From: Pseudomonas bubulae
Lineage (GTDB): Bacteria > Pseudomonadota > Gammaproteobacteria > Pseudomonadales > Pseudomonadaceae
Direction of reading: 5' to 3'
Assembly: GCF_037023725.1 (NCBI RefSeq)
Contig: NZ_CP146077.1
Coordinates: 4,563,001 to 4,627,000 of the forward strand
Length of the DNA stretch: 64,000 nt
Shown here: positions 61,585 through 64,000 of the stretch, piece after piece
How positions within the stretch are numbered: position 1 is the stretch's first letter
Layout: every line of letters begins with the position of its first letter
Notes under the pieces: generated by a model
Told to the model about the DNA's origin: nothing
The model's input: only the letters and a program-made list of their open reading frames with translations
Database searches by the model: none
Program-made: the position numbers and the translations under genes

Positions 61585-62784
61585 ATGAACAACGCTCTAA
61601 ACCAGCTGCAGCCTTACCCGTTCGAAAAATTGCGCGCCCTGCTTGGCAGCGTGCAGCCCAACGCCGACAAGCGCCCGATCGCGCTGTCGATTGGCGAACC
61701 CAAGCACCGCTCGCCGGACTTCGTGGCCAAGGCACTGGCTGACAACCTCGACCAGATGGCGGTCTACCCGACCACCCTGGGCATCCCGGCGCTGCGCGAA
61801 GCTATCGCCGACTGGGCCGAGCGTCGTTTCAACGTGCCAAAAGGCTGGCTTGACCCGGCGCGCAATATCCTGCCGGTCAACGGCACCCGTGAAGCCCTGT
61901 TTGCCTTCACCCAGACCGTGGTCAACCGTGGTGACGACGCTCTGGTGGTGAGCCCGAACCCGTTCTACCAGATCTATGAAGGGGCCGCCTTCCTGGCAGG
62001 CGCTCAGCCGTACTACCTGCCGTGCCTGGCCGAGCATGGGTTCAACCCGGATTTCGACGCCGTATCCGTCGACACCTGGAAACGCTGCCAGATCCTGTTC
62101 CTGTGCTCGCCGGGTAACCCGACCGGTGCGCTGATCCCGCTTGAAACCCTGAAAAAATTGATCGCACTGGCCGACGAACACGACTTCGTGATCGCCGCAG
62201 ACGAGTGCTACAGCGAGCTGTACTTCGACGAGAAGACACCACCGGTCGGCCTGCTCAGCGCCTGTGTGGCCCTGGGCCGTGAAGACTTCAAGCGTTGCGT
62301 GGTGTTCCACAGCCTGTCCAAGCGCTCCAACCTGCCAGGTTTGCGTTCCGGTTTTGTGGCCGGCGATGCCGACATCCTCAAGGCGTTCCTGCTGTACCGC
62401 ACGTACCATGGCTGCGCCATGCCGGTACAAACTCAGCTGGCAAGCATTGCCGCCTGGAACGACGAAGACCACGTACGTAGCAACCGTGACCTGTATCGCG
62501 AGAAGTTTGATGCGGTGTTGGAGATTTTAACCCCGGTACTGGATGTGCAGCGCCCGGATGGCGGCTTCTACCTGTGGCCCAGGGTTGAAGGCGACGACGC
62601 CGAATTCTGCCGCGACCTGTTTGCCCAAGAGCACGTCACCGTAGTGCCGGGCTCTTATCTGTCCCGCGAAGTAGACGGTTTCAACCCCGGCGCTGGTCGC
62701 GTACGCATGGCCCTGGTTGCGCCACTGGCTGAGTGCGTGGAAGCCGCCGGGCGGATCCGCGACTTTATTCAGCGTCGCGGCTAA
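61585..62784 (+). CDS. dapC: Succinyldiaminopimelate transaminase DapC
   Basis: 399-residue class I PLP aminotransferase of lysine/diaminopimelate synthesis. PLP-lysine motif is HSLSKRSNLPGLRSGFVAG; LFLCSPGNPTGALIPLE and ADECYSELYFDE are conserved. It follows glnD by 26 bp; this position and the sequence favour DapC over other aminotransferases. Confidence 0.92.
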   Translation: MNNALNQLQPYPFEKLRALLGSVQPNADKRPIALSIGEPKHRSPDFVAKALADNLDQMAVYPTTLGIPALREAIADWAERRFNVPKGWLDPARNILPVNGTREALFAFTQTVVNRGDDALVVSPNPFYQIYEGAAFLAGAQPYYLPCLAEHGFNPDFDAVSVDTWKRCQILFLCSPGNPTGALIPLETLKKLIALADEHDFVIAADECYSELYFDEKTPPVGLLSACVALGREDFKRCVVFHSLSKRSNLPGLRSGFVAGDADILKAFLLYRTYHGCAMPVQTQLASIAAWNDEDHVRSNRDLYREKFDAVLEILTPVLDVQRPDGGFYLWPRVEGDDAEFCRDLFAQEHVTVVPGSYLSREVDGFNPGAGRVRMALVAPLAECVEAAGRIRDFIQRRG

Positions 62785-62792
62785 ACCGCCCC

Positions 62793-62879
62793 TGTGGGAG
62801 CGGGCTTGCTCGCGATGCAAGCGATGCGGTCTGCCAGACGAACCGCTGCGATGCCATCGCGAGCAAGCCCGTTCCCACA
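62793..62879. repeat. Paired REP palindromes between convergent dapC and antiporter genes
   Basis: TGTGGGAGCGGGCTTGCTCG and its inverted copy (one mismatch, GTTCCC for GCTCCC) are about 40 nt apart. They fill the convergent gap and may serve as a bidirectional transcript end. Confidence 0.8.
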
Positions 62880-62889
62880 TAAAGCTGGG

Positions 62890-64000
62890 TTATTTCACCG
62901 TTCCCAGGTTGGCCTCGCTCAAGTCCAGGTCCTTGAGGATTTCGCTCAGGGCGTCGTCGCCGATTTCGTGATGGCGGCGCAAGCTGTACAGTTCCAGCCG
63001 CTGCGCCCGCAGTGCCTTGAGCCGCAAACGGCTTTCCAGCTGGTCCATTTGCGAAGCCAGTGCCTGGGCCTCCGCCGAGTCGTTGTACACCTCAAGCTGA
63101 TGCCGGTACTCAGACATGATCCGCGCCTTTAGCTCAGCCGCCAGAGCCGCCTGGGCCGCATCCTGCTGACCATCGGCCTCCACCACCTCTTCTGCTTCCA
63201 GCGCGTGAATCGCCGCTTCTGCGGTGCGCCGCCAGGCTTCGCGCACTTCTTTGCGCATGGCATCGTCCGGGCTTTTTGGAATACCGCGCAACAACACCGG
63301 CAAGGCGATGCAGGCCGCCACCAGCGATAGCAAGATCACCCCGGCAGCAATAAAGATCAGCAAATCACGCTCAGGAAAATTCAAACCCTCGCTGACCAGC
63401 AGCGGTACCGACATCACGCCCGCCAGGGTCACCGCACCGCGTACCCCGCCCACGGTCAGCAGCCAGCAGGAGCGGGCTGTCGGCACCATCGTCAGCTCGC
63501 CCTTGCCACGCCAGCGGCGCAACAGGCCGGACAGCCGCCAGATGCTCTGCACCCAGATGAAGCGCAGCGCCAGCAGCACCAGGAAAATCGCCACCACATC
63601 CAGGCAGCGATACATCAAGGTCGGCCACAGAGTCGTTTCGTGGCTGACCACCGCCTTGATGATGTCCGGCAATTGCAGGCCCAACAGCAAAAAGATCAAC
63701 CCGTTGAAGGCAAACTCCAGCAGCGACCACACACTGCGATTAAGCAGGCGGGTGCTGGTCTGACGCGGCAACAGGTCCAGCCAGCTCTGCATCATCCCCG
63801 CCGCCACCGCCGACAGGATGCCCGAAGCCCCCAAGCGTTCGGCCAGTACATAGGCGGCAAAAGGCAGCAGCAACATAAACACCACATGGGTGGCCGGGTC
63901 ATCCCAGCCACGGGCGATCATCCACGCGCGCAAACGCCCCACCAGCCAGCTCAGGGCGACGCCAATGGCCAGCCCGCCACAGGCCACCAAGATGAAGGTC
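62890..64000 (-). CDS. Na+/H+ antiporter, CPA1 family (partial, runs off the right edge)
   Basis: At least 370 residues are visible, open to the window edge, so the N-terminus is missing. Multiple membrane segments are seen (PFAAYVLAERLGASGILSAV; NGLIFLLLGLQLPDII; SCWLLTVGGVRGAVTLAGVM), matching the NhaP/CPA1 core, followed by a long charged helical C-terminal tail that may be cytoplasmic. Substrate ions are inferred from the family. Confidence 0.88.
   Translation of the reverse strand, partial: TFILVACGGLAIGVALSWLVGRLRAWMIARGWDDPATHVVFMLLLPFAAYVLAERLGASGILSAVAAGMMQSWLDLLPRQTSTRLLNRSVWSLLEFAFNGLIFLLLGLQLPDIIKAVVSHETTLWPTLMYRCLDVVAIFLVLLALRFIWVQSIWRLSGLLRRWRGKGELTMVPTARSCWLLTVGGVRGAVTLAGVMSVPLLVSEGLNFPERDLLIFIAAGVILLSLVAACIALPVLLRGIPKSPDDAMRKEVREAWRRTAEAAIHALEAEEVVEADGQQDAAQAALAAELKARIMSEYRHQLEVYNDSAEAQALASQMDQLESRLRLKALRAQRLELYSLRRHHEIGDDALSEILKDLDLSEANLGTVK

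Overview
The window is a chromosomal segment of a Pseudomonas, most like the P. fluorescens/putida lineage. The evidence is a long block in the gene order familiar from pseudomonads (rpsB-tsf-pyrH-frr-uppS-cdsA-ispC-rseP-bamA-skp-lpxD-fabZ-lpxA-lpxB-rnhB-dnaE-accA-tilS-pyrG-kdsA-eno-ftsB-ispD, then adhC-fghA-ispF-truD-surE-pcm-nlpD-rpoS), a recognisable GacA-box/rsmZ locus beside rpoS, genus-typical REP palindromes in many gene gaps, and phaG, olsBA and tctCBA loci.

Layout. 1-6.7 kb: the tricarboxylate uptake locus, with tctDE (two-component) divergent from tctCBA and an appended AbrB-type membrane gene. 6.7-9.1 kb: ung and a low-GC patch of small secreted or cysteine-rich proteins, including a lipoprotein built from five 24-residue repeats. 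9.1-15.4 kb: rsuA, phaG, tRNA-Gly(CCC), a LysE exporter, clsB-yceI, and the ornithine-lipid genes olsBA. 15.4-18.7 kb: a repeat-rich accessory region with two nearly identical 89-codon genes. Each gene is preceded by a three-way-junction RNA resembling phage C4 antisense RNA. Perfect 24-bp REP inverted pairs and four copies of a ~300-bp structured repeat fill the rest; a fifth copy lies at 57.4 kb. 18.7-22.1 kb: acpH and an ArsR/MFS/xenB cluster with AT-rich palindromic operators. 22.1-57.1 kb: the long minus-strand core, from rsmZ-rpoS back to rpsB. 57.9-64 kb: map, glnD and dapC on the plus strand, and a Na+/H+ antiporter that runs off the right edge.

Functionally the core block joins translation (rpsB, tsf, frr, map, tilS, truD), envelope and lipid A assembly (uppS, cdsA, rseP, bamA, skp, lpxD/A/B, fabZ, kdsA), isoprenoid precursors (ispC, ispD, ispF), replication (dnaE, rnhB) and central metabolism (eno, pyrG, pyrH, accA). 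pcm-nlpD-rpoS-rsmZ supplies stationary-phase and Gac/Rsm control. Formaldehyde detoxification (adhC, fghA) sits inside the block.

The least explained material is the 15.4-18.7 kb region. The ~300-bp repeat keeps two hairpins through compensatory base changes among its copies, which argues that it acts as a folded nucleic acid. The C4-like leaders have matching target-like sequences both upstream and downstream, suggesting an autoregulatory antisense circuit around the small duplicated genes.
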